Assembly: GCA_964058845.1 (NCBI GenBank)
Contig: CAXKVR010000212.1
Coordinates: 1 to 33,167, forward strand
Length of the DNA: 33,167 bases
Origin: Carex sylvatica
Taxonomy: Eukaryota; Streptophyta; Magnoliopsida; Poales; Cyperaceae
Reading direction: 5' to 3'
Below the pieces are notes generated by a model that was not told the origin of the DNA, searched no databases, and saw only the letters and a list, made by a program, of their open reading frames with translations. The number at the start of each line of letters is the position of its first letter. Within the stretch, counting starts at the first letter, position 1. A program made the translations under genes and the position numbers. Below are positions 20,816 through 31,201 of the stretch, piece after piece.

Positions 20816-21651
20816 ATATTAAAGGTTAATTCAGTTCGATTCTTGACAGAATCTTTGCGTTTCTTTCTTCGTCAAGCCTCGCCTCCATTAATTAGCACAG
20901 TAGCTATCTCATAGGGCATTAATTCAGCTATCTCACCCTCAAGTTTGCTATTAAATGGAGCACCATTTAGGCTCTAATTCGGCTCAAAATATAAATCCTA
21001 AATCTCTCTTTTAAGTTTTAGTACATTTTTTATTTCAAGTTTTTCTTTATATGTGGAGATTAACAAATTCATGCTATATATGAGCTTTTGATACCTATAT
21101 TTGCACATGCAAGCTATATATGAGCTTTTGATATCCATATATACTCTAGCATGCATCAAATGTAATATGTATACATCTCTTAATTAGGTTCCGATGATTT
21201 AATTTTGTAGATTGTCTATTATTGAGATATTTGATGCAACGTTCTTCATCTCACTTGATCCGGCATCTAAAAATTAAAGCTTTATATATTAAAGATTTGG
21301 TGCAACGATTTTTCTTTCTTCTGATCGTAATCCTTCCACTAAATAACTATATGTGCTTTATATATTGTTATTTTTTTTTAAAGCTTTGACAGAAGATGCA
21401 AAATCGTGAGAGGGATTCGAGCTCTGAACCTTTAGGTAATTAATCACAATCTTAATTAAAATTTTTTTTTCTAACCAACTATACTACCATCCCATCTCAT
21501 TAATTTTAAATACTAATGAGTAGGCTCGATCCCTTATATTAATTCACAAATAAAAAAAATAAAAAAGACAGTCAAATTTCAGAAACCTATGGGCCCTAAA
21601 AAATGCTTTTTTTTCCCCCTTAATCAGTGGCTTTGGAAGTTGGAACCAGCT
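20816..21651. other. AT-rich non-coding stretch, no gene seen
   Basis: Contains a short direct repeat GCTATATATGAGCTTTTGAT (about 21073 and 21112). No coding or terminus signal otherwise. Confidence 0.45.
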
Positions 21652-22080
21652 AAGGCCCATAAACATCGTTAGTAAATTGTGTATAGAAGTTTTAAATTTA
21701 TAGAGTAAAATAGCTGGTCTATTAAATTTGCAAGTTCTTAGCTGGCCTATTAAATTTCAGGATTGTCAACTATATAATTTTGTCTCCCGGGAGGCCAGGA
21801 TCGTGAAATTAAAAGCCACGGAATCTAGAAAGATGAACTTAAATTATGAAGCAATATTGTTCCATATATAATGTTTGACAAATGCAGGGTTCAGCAAATT
21901 ATATATTCCTAGCTAGACCTACTCTTTTGTATTTATAAGAAAATAATACATTTTGGTTCTCAAATAATTATTCAAGTTTCTAAGCTATCTATGTAAATAG
22001 TAAAATTCCAACAGTCAAGGACTGTATCCTAATTATTTGAATTATTTGAGAACTAACCAAATGAATTATATTTATGTATA
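21652..22080 (+). repeat. Direct duplication, copy 2
   Basis: Second copy of 20087-20430. It contains an extra 86 bp (21779-21864) bounded on both sides by TATATAAT, where copy 1 has a single TATATAAT (20222-20229). No CACTA element is attached at its right end. Confidence 0.8.
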
Positions 22081-23404
22081 TGTTGCAAATAAAAACAGAA
22101 AGTAGGTCTATGCAAGCGACAGGGAGAGCTTGCATTATTGGACAAGTTAGATATATTCGTACATAAAAAAAATCATAATTTGAATTTTGAATATGAATAA
22201 TGTGAATCAATTGTGCAATAGCCTAACTCTATAAAACTATATAAAAATTAGGCCTCAAACAAAAATGAACATCAAAACAGAACTTTTGAATTAAACACCA
22301 CAGCTGTGGACGGCAACATTGCATCAAAATAGTTTTTCTTATTTGCAATTCATAAGAAATAAATATGGAAGGAGATTAATACATTGTTATTTCATGTCAA
22401 GATTGACAGTTCACCCACATGCATCATTGAAGTTGGGGTTTTGGGTTGAAAATTTATGAATTTATTATTAGCCTAACAAGTCCCACATGAATTATTAAAC
22501 TAACACCTCGCATGCAATCTCATTTATTAGCCTAATATTAATATATAGGAGGAATTGGTTCCATGCCACCTCAAAATGCCACTCTAAAATTTTGATTTTA
22601 TTAAATGTCGCTTTAAATCTCATTTATTAAGAAAAGTGTCACAAATACCATATTAATGTATAATTTTAAATTAACAATTTACAGTATAAATGAAGTTATC
22701 AAAATAACTTTGATGAAAATTTACAGCACAACTGAGCCAAGACAGAAAAGCATAAAAAGAAATAGCGAAAGGATCTCTTCAAGTAGCTAGTTCGTCCACA
22801 ATAATCAGGGAAATTTTCCTGATTAATAGCTGCTCGGAATTCCAAATTTTGTTTTGAACTCAAAAGTTTAGACTCCTAAAAATATGCTCACAGCTACCTA
22901 GAAGAGAAACAGAGAGCAAAGAAGAAGAAAATCACAAAGGACGCGAAGAGAGCTGTGATACGATTCACATCTCATCAAATCTACTATCAAGCGCTGAGAC
23001 GGTGTTCTTCCAATTCCATCAACTTAATTTTTTACCTCTTCCTCTCTTTCTCTTTTCCTCCACATCAGATGCATGCACATTTTCTCAATTAGAGTTTTTA
23101 ATTGTCATCATAACAATTTTATAATCTTGGACATTTCTTATTTAAAAAAAAAAATAGCTTACTATTATTCTAAACATAATATAATATTGATTCAGTTCTA
23201 AAAATATAATTATCAGTTTCACATTTCGATGAAAATCAGGTACAGAGGAGGCCAGGAGGGTGAATGAGAGCTTTTAAAGCCTTTTCGATTTTATGGAATT
23301 TATTTGCATTTATTCGGAGTTCTCCAAGGCTGTAAGAGTATTTTTGGAATTTCTAACTTCTCAGATATCTTTGGGTAAATCTCTGAGATTCCTTTAATGG
23401 TTTT
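22081..23404. other. AT-rich non-coding stretch, no gene seen
   Basis: Only short frames without domain signal. I find no paired termini. Confidence 0.45.
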
Positions 23405-24023
23405 TGAATAGGTAGGTGTGTCAATCGGTACAGTATGTGGTCAGGTGGAGACATTTTCATACTCATACCGTACCTTTACCCATTAAAAATTAAATTTACG
23501 CTACCCTACTCATACCCGCTAATATTATCGGGTAACAAAACAGTAGCGGATGAATAACAGATTAAACTAATATAATAATTAATTTTATTATATTTTACAA
23601 ATAGAACATTAAAAAATCATTCATTTCACATGTGTAATTGCATTAATAATAAAAAAAAAGTACAATCAATTCCTATTAAATTATTTTTTGTAAAGGAAGG
23701 AAATTCAAAATACGAATATCACTTCAAACAAATTCAATTATTTAACTAAATAACAAAATATGCAAATAAAAATAATATGTTTAATATTTTTTATAGCAAA
23801 AGACATACAATACTAAATAACAAAATTACATCATTAATTAATTATGGCTCAAAAACATCATTAATTAATTATTAAATAACAAAATTACATCATTAATAAA
23901 TAACAAAATTACATCATTAATTAATTATCTTATAGGGTAACGGGTACGAAATAGCTATTATCCGTACCCTTACCCATTTGACTAATGAAAAAAAAATCTT
24001 ACCCATACTTAGAAATTTGCAAA

Positions 24024-24913
24024 CGGACCGGGCTGGGCGGTTCGGGAAAAATCCAGACACAGGCACGGGTAGACACGGGCACGGACACGGACACGGGCAT
24101 CACGGGCACACAGGTATAATGAGCCGGGCATCACAGGTTTTTTTTTCAAAAATCATGCCCTGCCCGTTTAATACCCATGCTCGTCACGGGTTCGGGGGTA
24201 GGGCGGTCTGGGTAGGGGGCCGGGCGGTCCAGTCTGTGTCCGGGTTTTTTTTTTTCCTTTTTTTTTTCTTTGAAAACCAATAAATTATAAATTCAAATTC
24301 ATTGAAACATATATAAATTATAAGTCCAAATTCATTGAAACATATGTAAATTATAAATAAATAAAAAACAAAGCAATGTAATCATACAATTAATTTTTTT
24401 TATTGTTTTTAGTGTTTAAAAATAAAAATAAAAATACTTGTAGCATACTTGTAGCATGCATGTTTTAATTTGCCATTGTTTTCATATAAATTGACCAGGT
24501 AATATTATTTCATTCACAATTAAGATAACTAACAATTATCTTACTTAATCATATAAGTATTAAATTATATATTTTAGTCACATTATATAAAATAAATTTA
24601 TGTATGTCTAATATTGTTAGTTTAAAATATTATTTTTTTATGGAAAAATGTATTGGTTTGGAGGAAATTTTCAAAAAATTTGAAATTTGAAAAAAAAACA
24701 GGTACAGGTACACAGGCACGGGCACGGGTACATGGATTCACGAGAACGGGCTCACGGGTACAGGTAAACGGGTATGGCAGTCCGGGTAATCACGGATTTG
24801 TTTTCCAAAAAACCGAGTCCAGTCTGTTTAATACTCGTGCCCGTATACCCATGGCACGGGCATAGTCCGATCCAGGCACGGGTGGACCGATCAGGGTACG
24901 GCCCCCAGGGACA
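24024..24913. mobile_element. Nested hAT-like insertion of about 890 bp
   Basis: Flanked by TTTGCAAA on both sides (24016-24023 and 24914-24921), consistent with an 8-bp TSD. Both sides then return to the TACCCATAC-type sequence of the outer element. The two outer thirds are packed with CACGGGCACGGGTA-type words and their complements. The centre is AT-rich and holds a direct repeat of CAAATTCATTGAAACATAT. Its terminal inverted repeats are not clear, and the GC-rich open frames here are repeat by-products. Confidence 0.55.
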
Positions 24914-25452
24914 TTTGCAAACCACTACCCATACTCATACCCAATAAGTTATCGAAAAAAAAAAATCTTACTCATACCCGTCTTAAGGATGAAATGAGTA
25001 TGGATACGGATAAAGGTTATTTCGTACTCATTAGATAATGGGTAATTATATAAAATAATTTATATCATAAGGAGAATATTATGCTAAACATTTTACTTTA
25101 TTTTTTGAATGTTTTATTATTTAGTTAAGGAATTGAATTTGTTAGAAAATCTACTTGTGGTTTTGATTTTTTTGCTTAATTAAAAACTATTACTTAGAAT
25201 TAATTGTATATTTATATTTTAATTTTATATTAGAAATTGTGATTGTATATGTATGACATGATAAGTTTTGATGGTTTATTTGCAAAAGTAATAAAACTAT
25301 TATATTTGTATTATTCGTTATTCGCTCACTACTGTTTCATTATCCGCTAATCTTAATTGGTATGAATAGGGTAGCCGACATTTTTAAAAATACCCAAAAA
25401 ATAAAACAAATTATTAAGAATAACCGGGTTCTGGGGGAAATTTTAAAAATAC

Positions 25453-25520
25453 CCAAACCGTAAATAATCTGTACGGTTTGGAATTTTAATTCCAAACCGT
25501 ACAGATTATTTACGGTTTGG
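25453..25520. repeat. 68-bp near-perfect palindrome in the left MULE terminal repeat
   Basis: CCAAACCGTAAATAATCTGT and its mirror ACAGATTATTTACGGTTTGG flank a short AT core. In the right terminal repeat (about 30541-30645) the same words occur in two and a half alternating copies, so both ends can form hairpins or cruciforms. A T-run of 20 or more follows on the left side. Confidence 0.85.
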
Positions 25521-25656
25521 TTTTTTTTTTTTTTTTTTTTTAAAAGAGGGGTTTAATGGAATTTAGTTTAGTTTGTGTTTGGAGATTATGTTGTTTAGCT
25601 TGTTTGTGATTTAGATTAGTTTGAATTGTTAAGTTAGAGGTTTGTATGAATTGTTT

Positions 25657-26299
25657 GGGCTCAGAAGCACTCCTTCAGCAGTTCGGGCAATTTTTGAGAG
25701 ATGATATCTCACGATCTGTTTTGAGATTTTGTATGAAAATTCACAGTCTTGTTCTACGATGTTAAAACTGTATGTCGGTCAATTTTCATAATCTGTAAAG
25801 ATGTCTTGCTATGTCAACCAGAGGTGCAAAGTTGGGCCCAGAAGCACTCCTTCAGCAGTTCGGGCAATTTTTGAGAGATGATATCTCACGATCTGTTTTG
25901 AGATTTTATATGAAACTTCACAGTCTTGTTCTACGATATTAAAACTGTATGTCGGTCAATTTTCATAATTTTTAAAGATGTCTTGCTATGTCAACCAGAG
26001 GTGCAAATTTGGGCCTAGAAGCACTCCTTCAGCAGTTCGGGCAATTTTTGAGAGATGATATCTCACGATCTGTTTTGAGATTTTGTATGAAACTTCACAG
26101 TCTTGTTCTACGATGTTAAAACTGTGTGTCGGTCAATTTTCATAATTTTTAACGATGTCTTGCTATGTCAACCAGAGGTGCAAATTTGGGCTCAGAAGCA
26201 CTCCTTCAGCAGTTCGGGCAATTTTTGAGAGATGATATCTCACGATCTGTTTTGAGATTTTGTATGTCGGTCAATTTTCATAATTTTTAACTGTATGTT
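25657..26299. repeat. 177-bp tandem repeat, about 3.6 units
   Basis: Units begin at GGGC(T/C)(C/T)AGAAGCACTCC at 25657, 25834, 26011 and 26188, giving an exact period of 177 bp each time. Units differ by only a few bases. The last unit skips the middle, joining TTTTGTATG directly to TCGGTCAATTTTC. It lies downstream of the PMD gene's stop, between the gene and the left MULE terminus. Confidence 0.9.
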
Positions 26300-26460
26300 G
26301 TTCTTAATTATGTAGTGTTTCTCTTATTATTTTTTCTGTTGTATAAATACTACCATAAAACATATCTAAGATAATAACATAAATCATAATAAGCTATCAT
26401 CGTACATAATACATAATAATACATAAAACACTACAAATAAAACTATAAAAAAACTCTCCA

Positions 26461-29274
26461 TCAACGATACTGCGAATCAGAATATCGGTCAGCAGGTCTG
26501 CCTCTGTTCTCTCTGGTGAAAACTCGATGCCAGTTATTCCACTGTACTTCTCCTTCCTGCGCCACACGAGCTGGTGTGATCTCGACCTCGGGCTCAGTCT
26601 CTCTGCTCATCGTGAGTGCTGTACCCCATGGATCCTCGGCGGTGTGTGTAGCTGGCAGAGGGGTATGAAACAAGGATAAGTCAGGCTGAGTCCCACTACC
26701 AGAGGCCTCCCAATCATGAGTCCTCGCTGGATACGGCTGACGTGGAGAGGCGGCTGTATCCCACTGATCATCTCCAACTAGATCTGCAAGGCTCAAACTG
26801 TAGCTGTCATCCTGCGTATGGTGGATCTCCGGAGACTCATGCTGCTCATGTGGCTCAGGTGGTGGCGGCATGTAGGCAGGACCCTGCAAGGATACCAATA
26901 AATTAGTAAACTTTAACTATCTTGGCTTAAAATAAAAGAAGAAATTTACTAAAGTACGAAATTTTATCTTGATCTAAAATAAAATAAAGATTTACATACC
27001 GGGGGAAGAACTGGTCGTCTATGGGCGTCAAGATAGCCATGCCAACCGGACATACCATATACCCAACGATGGTAGTCCCACTCCGACTGCTCGTGGGGTG
27101 GCGATGGCATCTGAGAAGCCATAACAGGTGGCGCGTCGGGCTCGTCCTTTTGCACTTTGCGCCAATTAATTTCCTCTCCAGCGTCTCGTAGCATGGTGAC
27201 TAGCTTAGCGGACTGGCCGTGGTCATCAATGCATGGGGCAACCAAGTTCAACACATAATTCCCAAATGCTCTATATCCGCGTTTTCCAAGACAAACAATT
27301 GCATGCCCGGCACTTTTAATCGATAGTAGCAACTACAAAAACAAACAAACTTAGATAAAAAAAAGTTATGAAAAAAGTTAGACTAGATAAAAAAATGTGT
27401 TATTGTAGGTGCATTACCTGGCGAGCACCTTTTCGGCCAGTGGGGGTATAACCATCATCGTCGAAGATCATGGAGTGAAGAAAATTACCGTAATCTCCCT
27501 CTATATACACTGATGCCATGCAGACCCGCTGGTACCAAGCCTGATATCTCAATAAGGGATCTCCCTGGAACTGCATCCCATCAGCCTCCGGCATCTGCCA
27601 CAAGTTGGCACTCATATTCGCTGCCCTGTTGTAGTGCTCCGAGTGATACTCACTCCAATCTCTATTGTGGTTATTAACATGGCTTATCCTGTAATTAATA
27701 TATTAGTCGCAATTTAAATCCAAGAACCAATGTTAAGTACAAAAATGCTAAAAAGAACATAACTTACCCGTGTAGAGAAATGATCACCGATCTCGGGACA
27801 TCTGGATCTGTGGGGATGAGTGCAGGATATCGAAACTGACGGGACACCCGGTCTGGATAGTGATGCTCCACTATCCAGAAGCACACCAGCGGACCCCTGT
27901 AGAGCCACATCTCATGATCATCTGCTACAATCTGCGGCAGCCTCCCCTCAGTGTATAACTCATGATACGGATCCCATATCACTTGCGTCTCACCCAGACT
28001 CTGAATCTGAGTTCGGACCACCCTGATACCTACTGACTTTCCGTGAGGGTTGTCCTTGTAGAAGTGATGTCCGTACCATTTCATGCCAAATGCCGGACAG
28101 TTTCCATTATCAGGCTCTCCCCATGGATCCTCGTTCGGCTCAGGTACCCCCACCGGTAGCCGTGACCATGACCAGTGCTGCCGTAGAAGTATCGGCCCAT
28201 AGATTTGCTTACTTTTCAACTATAATTTAAAGAATATTAGCCGTCAGGGATAAGTTGAATAATTAAAATAAGACAACAAGTGCATGACAAGTTAAATAAT
28301 TAAAATAAGACAAAAAAAGTATACTGACCTTGCAACAGTGGCACAAGTTGGAGTAAAGATGTGCTAGGACCGCCCCACCCAAGTTGTACCTGCTCGACGG
28401 CTGAAGGTCTCGCAGCAGCTCTAGATACATCATCGGGATGGTATCACCGCTCGAATCAGCAAACATGACAGAACCAAATAGGTCCATCACGAAGCCCCGT
28501 GTGTATCTGTAATATCAAAATTACAAAACAACTCATTTTCGGCATGAAATATAGTAAAAAAAAAAAATGTAATATGAATAATTTGTATGAGTACCTCTCA
28601 ATCTCGAGCTCAGTGGAATCACTACCCAGACATCTCCTAAACATAGCTCACAACTTCGTCTTGTCCAGACAGTACTTGGACCTCCCCCCATTGACGCGTA
28701 CATCTGGCTCAGTTCCCAGCAACTCTTCGAGCATGTAATTAATCTTGTTGTCATCGGTGGGGTCAGATATGCCACCAACTGGCACGCCCTGGATAGGCAA
28801 ACCCCACAAGGCACTGACGTCCTGGAGAGTCACTATCATCTCTCCGAAAGGTAAGTGAAACATGTGCGTCTCGAGGCGCCATCGCTCCACTAATCCTGCA
28901 ATGAGGGATGCATTAATGCCCTTACTCTCTGACTCCAGAATATCGACCAAATGTTGCAATCCCAAATTTTGCAGATACGGCTCCATGAGCGAGTAGTACT
29001 GCATGTCGTAATGCCGACTCCTGACAGTAATAATTGTCTCACTCTGCGTTGAAAAAAGTAAACAATATGAAAACCTAGAAATACGAAAACTCAACAAAAT
29101 TTAAACTTAAAAAACAAAAAAAAAGTAATCAAGTACCTCTTTAGATGCCAGTGAGACTCGATGCTCATTGTGAGACATCCATAATAAAGGACTGAAATGG
29201 TCCTTGCTATTACTGGGAATGGGCTCATCAACTGGGTCGGCTGCGGGTGGTCTCCTAGGCCGTCCTCTAGCCAT
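26461..29274 (-). CDS. Plant mobile domain (PMD, MAIN-like) protein; seven coding exons; one premature TGA
   Basis: PMD proteins of the MAIN/MAIL1 type are nuclear plant proteins linked to transposon silencing and meristem maintenance. Coding exons are 29274-29137, 29043-28595, 28506-28329, 28219-27768, 27688-27418, 27332-27000 and 26883-26461. All six introns (79-116 bp) are GT-AG and phases agree, giving 748 codons including the final stop. The N-terminus MARGRPRRPP resembles an AT-hook. The PMD core lies in exon 2: LIAGLVERWRLETHMFHLPF (about residues 93-112), then LQDVSALWGLPI. Exon 3 has YTRGFVMDLFGSVMFADSSG then MMYLELL; exon 5 has HNRDWSEYH; the last exon is proline-rich and acidic. 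Codon 178 (28650-28648) is TGA. The aligned residue in the copy at 17.5 kb is arginine, so CGA to TGA is likely. Otherwise the frame is open. It is longer than MAIL1 and close to MAIN in size. It may be a recent pseudogene. Confidence 0.82.
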
Positions 29275-30500
29275 CCTAATTGCAATAAAAATATGCTAAA
29301 ACAAATAAAAATATACTCAAATATGCTAAAATACACTAATTGCACTAAAAATATTTATGAACAACCGTAAAAATAAAAGTAATATGATATTTAATATTTA
29401 ATAATAAACTAAAATTTCAAGTAATATTATATTACATTTAATATTTAATTTAATATTATATTAAATTAATATTTAAAGTAATATGATATTTTATATTTTA
29501 TATTTTATTTAATACTAATCTATATTTTAAAATAATATTATATTTAATTTAATATTTAAACTAATAGTTTATTTAAAACTAATCTAATAAAATTACTGTA
29601 AACCAAGATTAGTTCATTGTTGGTAGATCCAAACGCAACCTTATACTATACTTAAAAAAATTAACACTTCATCTAAAAATATACATAAAAGGTAAATTGG
29701 TCTTGTGCATAATAAAAAAATTGCAAATTTTGTTTGCATCATATGTGCACTTAAATTGACTTGATATCCGACTCAACATGCAATATAACCACATTCGATC
29801 TAACAAATTCAAGCACAATTACAATTCAACCCATTCGAATCTATCACCAATTCTAATAAATTCAAGCACAATTACAATTCAACTAATTCGAATCTATCAC
29901 CAATTCTAATAAATTCAACCAATTCAACCAATTCTAACAAATTCAATCACAATTACAATTCAACCAATTCAATAATTCACAATTCAATCTATCACCAAAT
30001 TGAACTAATCGAATTAAACAACTAATTGGATTTAACCACATCACCAAATTCACAATTAAACCATAATCCTAACCCTAACCCTAACCATAGATTGAACTAA
30101 TCACATTCAAAACCCTAACCAATAACCAATAACTCTAATTGAATTTAATCACAATAGAAATTATTTTTTAATCGAATTTTAACCCTAAACCCTAATTCAA
30201 AACCCTAATCGAATTCTAAAACCCTAATTCAAAACCCTAATTCAAAACTTACCCGAAATTTGCAGTCGAGAATACGACGGAGTCAGTGAGGAGCACGAGC
30301 GAGGATTACGGGAGAGAGAGGAGAGGCAGCGGGAGGGTGGCGGCGAGGGAGGAAGAGTGGCGGCGCAGCGGAGGAGAGGCAGCGAGAGGGTAGCGGCGAG
30401 CTCTTCCTTTTCCTTTTCTTTTTTCTAGCAGAGAGGCCTTTCTTTTTTCTTTTTCTGGCGGAGCTTTTTCTGGCGGAGAGGCGAAACAGAGAGAGGGAGA
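29275..30500 (-). other. 5' leader of the PMD gene with a 977-bp leader intron
   Basis: On the minus strand, a GC- and CT-rich leader (about 30500-30253) ends at TTTCGG, followed by the donor GTAAGT at 30252. The intron ends at GCAATTAG (29276), one base before the ATG at 29274. The leader's open frame is low-complexity and is not taken as a protein. The intron is AT-rich. From about 29805 to 29935 it holds a 53-bp direct repeat (TTCAAGCACAATTACAATTC at 29808 and 29861). Confidence 0.65.
30065..30246 (-). promoter_or_regulatory. Telo-box cluster at the 5' end of the leader intron
   Basis: AAACCCTAA, the plant telo-box, occurs five times (about 30110, 30186, 30199, 30219, 30232). A CCTAACCCTAACCCTAACC run near 30068 adds to it. 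In plant genes telo-boxes near the transcription start act with first-intron or promoter elements and can recruit telomere-repeat-binding and Polycomb factors. Units are irregular and separated by AATTC-type linkers, so this is not a real telomere. Confidence 0.65.
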
Positions 30501-30524
30501 AGAAGAGGGCTGGCGCTGCGCAGA

Positions 30525-30536
30525 AAAATATATAAC
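30525..30536 (-). promoter_or_regulatory. Candidate TATA box of the PMD gene
   Basis: The minus strand reads TTATATATTTTT, immediately inside the right MULE terminal repeat and about 30 bases upstream of the CT-rich leader. The promoter would therefore lie in or next to the transposon's own terminal repeat, a familiar MULE arrangement. Confidence 0.55.
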
Positions 30537-30844
30537 CACGGACCGTATAGATTATTTACGGTTTGGAATTAAAATTCCAAACCGTACAGAATATTTACGG
30601 TTTCGAATTTTCATTCCAAACCGTACAGAATATTTACGGTTTGGGTATTTTTAAAATTTTCCCCAGAACCCGGTTATTCTTAATAATTTGTTTTATTTTT
30701 TGGGTATTATTAAAAATGTCGGATAGGGTAGGGTAAGGCAAATTCTTAATGGGTATGGGTAGGATATGAGTAAAATTAATCCTTAGTGGGTATGAGTATG
30801 AAAATGGTTCTATCCTACCCGTATCGTACCCATTGACACCCCTA

Positions 30845-31201
30845 GCTCCTAATTAAGGACTTCACTGTGAATATTTTAAATTTATGAGGGCTTCTGAAAG
30901 AACTTGTAGGGGTTGCACTTTAATTGTTCGGAACTTGTGGGTTTTCCTGCATTTTTTCTAGCTAGATTGGCAGCCTTCTTTTGAAATTTGTTGAGATTGA
31001 TGCAGGTACATCAAGACCGTGAAGATTATATCGGATCCTAGAGTTTTGATCCGATAAAGCTTGCCGGGTTGCATGGTGAACAGGTCGTGGTTAAAGGAAT
31101 GGGAGAACAAATGGTTGGTGCGGATCTCGTCGGACAATCCCAATATATATAATATATGAGAAGGGATTCAATTACATTATTTTATGATGACACATATTGA
31201 C
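30845..31201. other. Non-coding interval, no gene recognised
   Basis: A 61-codon minus-strand frame (MGLSDEIRTN...) shows no family resemblance that I can support. The interval separates two hAT-type elements. Confidence 0.4.

Larger units (their letters stand above)
25375..30722. mobile_element. Complete MULE (5,348 bp) with perfect 9-bp TSD, carrying a PMD gene
   Basis: The termini CCGACATTTTTAAAAATACC (left) and its reverse complement with few changes (right, ending AAAAATGTCGG) extend inward as inverted repeats for well over 100 bp. Both arms include AAACAAATTATTAAGAATAA and the palindromic CCAAACCGTAAAT words. ATAGGGTAG flanks it at 25366-25374 and 30723-30731, a perfect 9-bp TSD, which is diagnostic of Mutator-like elements. 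It sits inside the right subterminal part of an hAT element. The only coding sequence is the minus-strand PMD gene. I see no MURA-type transposase, so movement would need one from elsewhere. Confidence 0.93.
23413..30844. mobile_element. Outer non-autonomous hAT element disrupted by nested insertions
   Basis: The left end TAGGTGTGTCAATCGGTAC is mirrored by the right end, which in reverse complement reads TAGGGGTGTCAATGGGTAC. Similarity continues inward through CATTTTCATACTCATACC and an AT-rich TTAATTTTAC-type stretch. TAGGGGTGTCAA is a usual plant hAT start. Removing the two nested insertions leaves about 1.2 kb, with no transposase frame. The flanking 8 bases (TGAATAGG and GCTCCTAA) do not match, so the TSD is decayed or an edge is shifted. 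Confidence 0.7.

Noticed and set aside
23978..24283. Gly/His-rich frame with GHGHGHGHHGH
   Set aside because: It is generated by the CACGGACACGG repeat words of the nested hAT-like element, with no family resemblance.
25657..26299. CRISPR-like array
   Set aside because: Units are contiguous 177-bp repeats with no unique spacers, in a plant genome.
27714..27908. 64-codon minus-strand frame starting MALQGSAGVL
   Set aside because: It runs across the exon 4/intron boundary of the PMD gene in the wrong frame.
27820..28026. 68-codon plus-strand frame
   Set aside because: It lies antisense inside exon 4 of the PMD gene, whose frame is supported by splice phases and domain content.
30065..30246. 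Interstitial telomere
   Set aside because: CCCTAAA units are irregular and spaced by unrelated bases, and they lie at a gene 5' end inside a MULE; telo-boxes explain them better.
30306..30539. 77-codon Pro/Ser/Lys-rich minus-strand frame
   Set aside because: Low-complexity CT-rich leader directly below a TATA box and above a splice donor; more likely 5' UTR than a protein.
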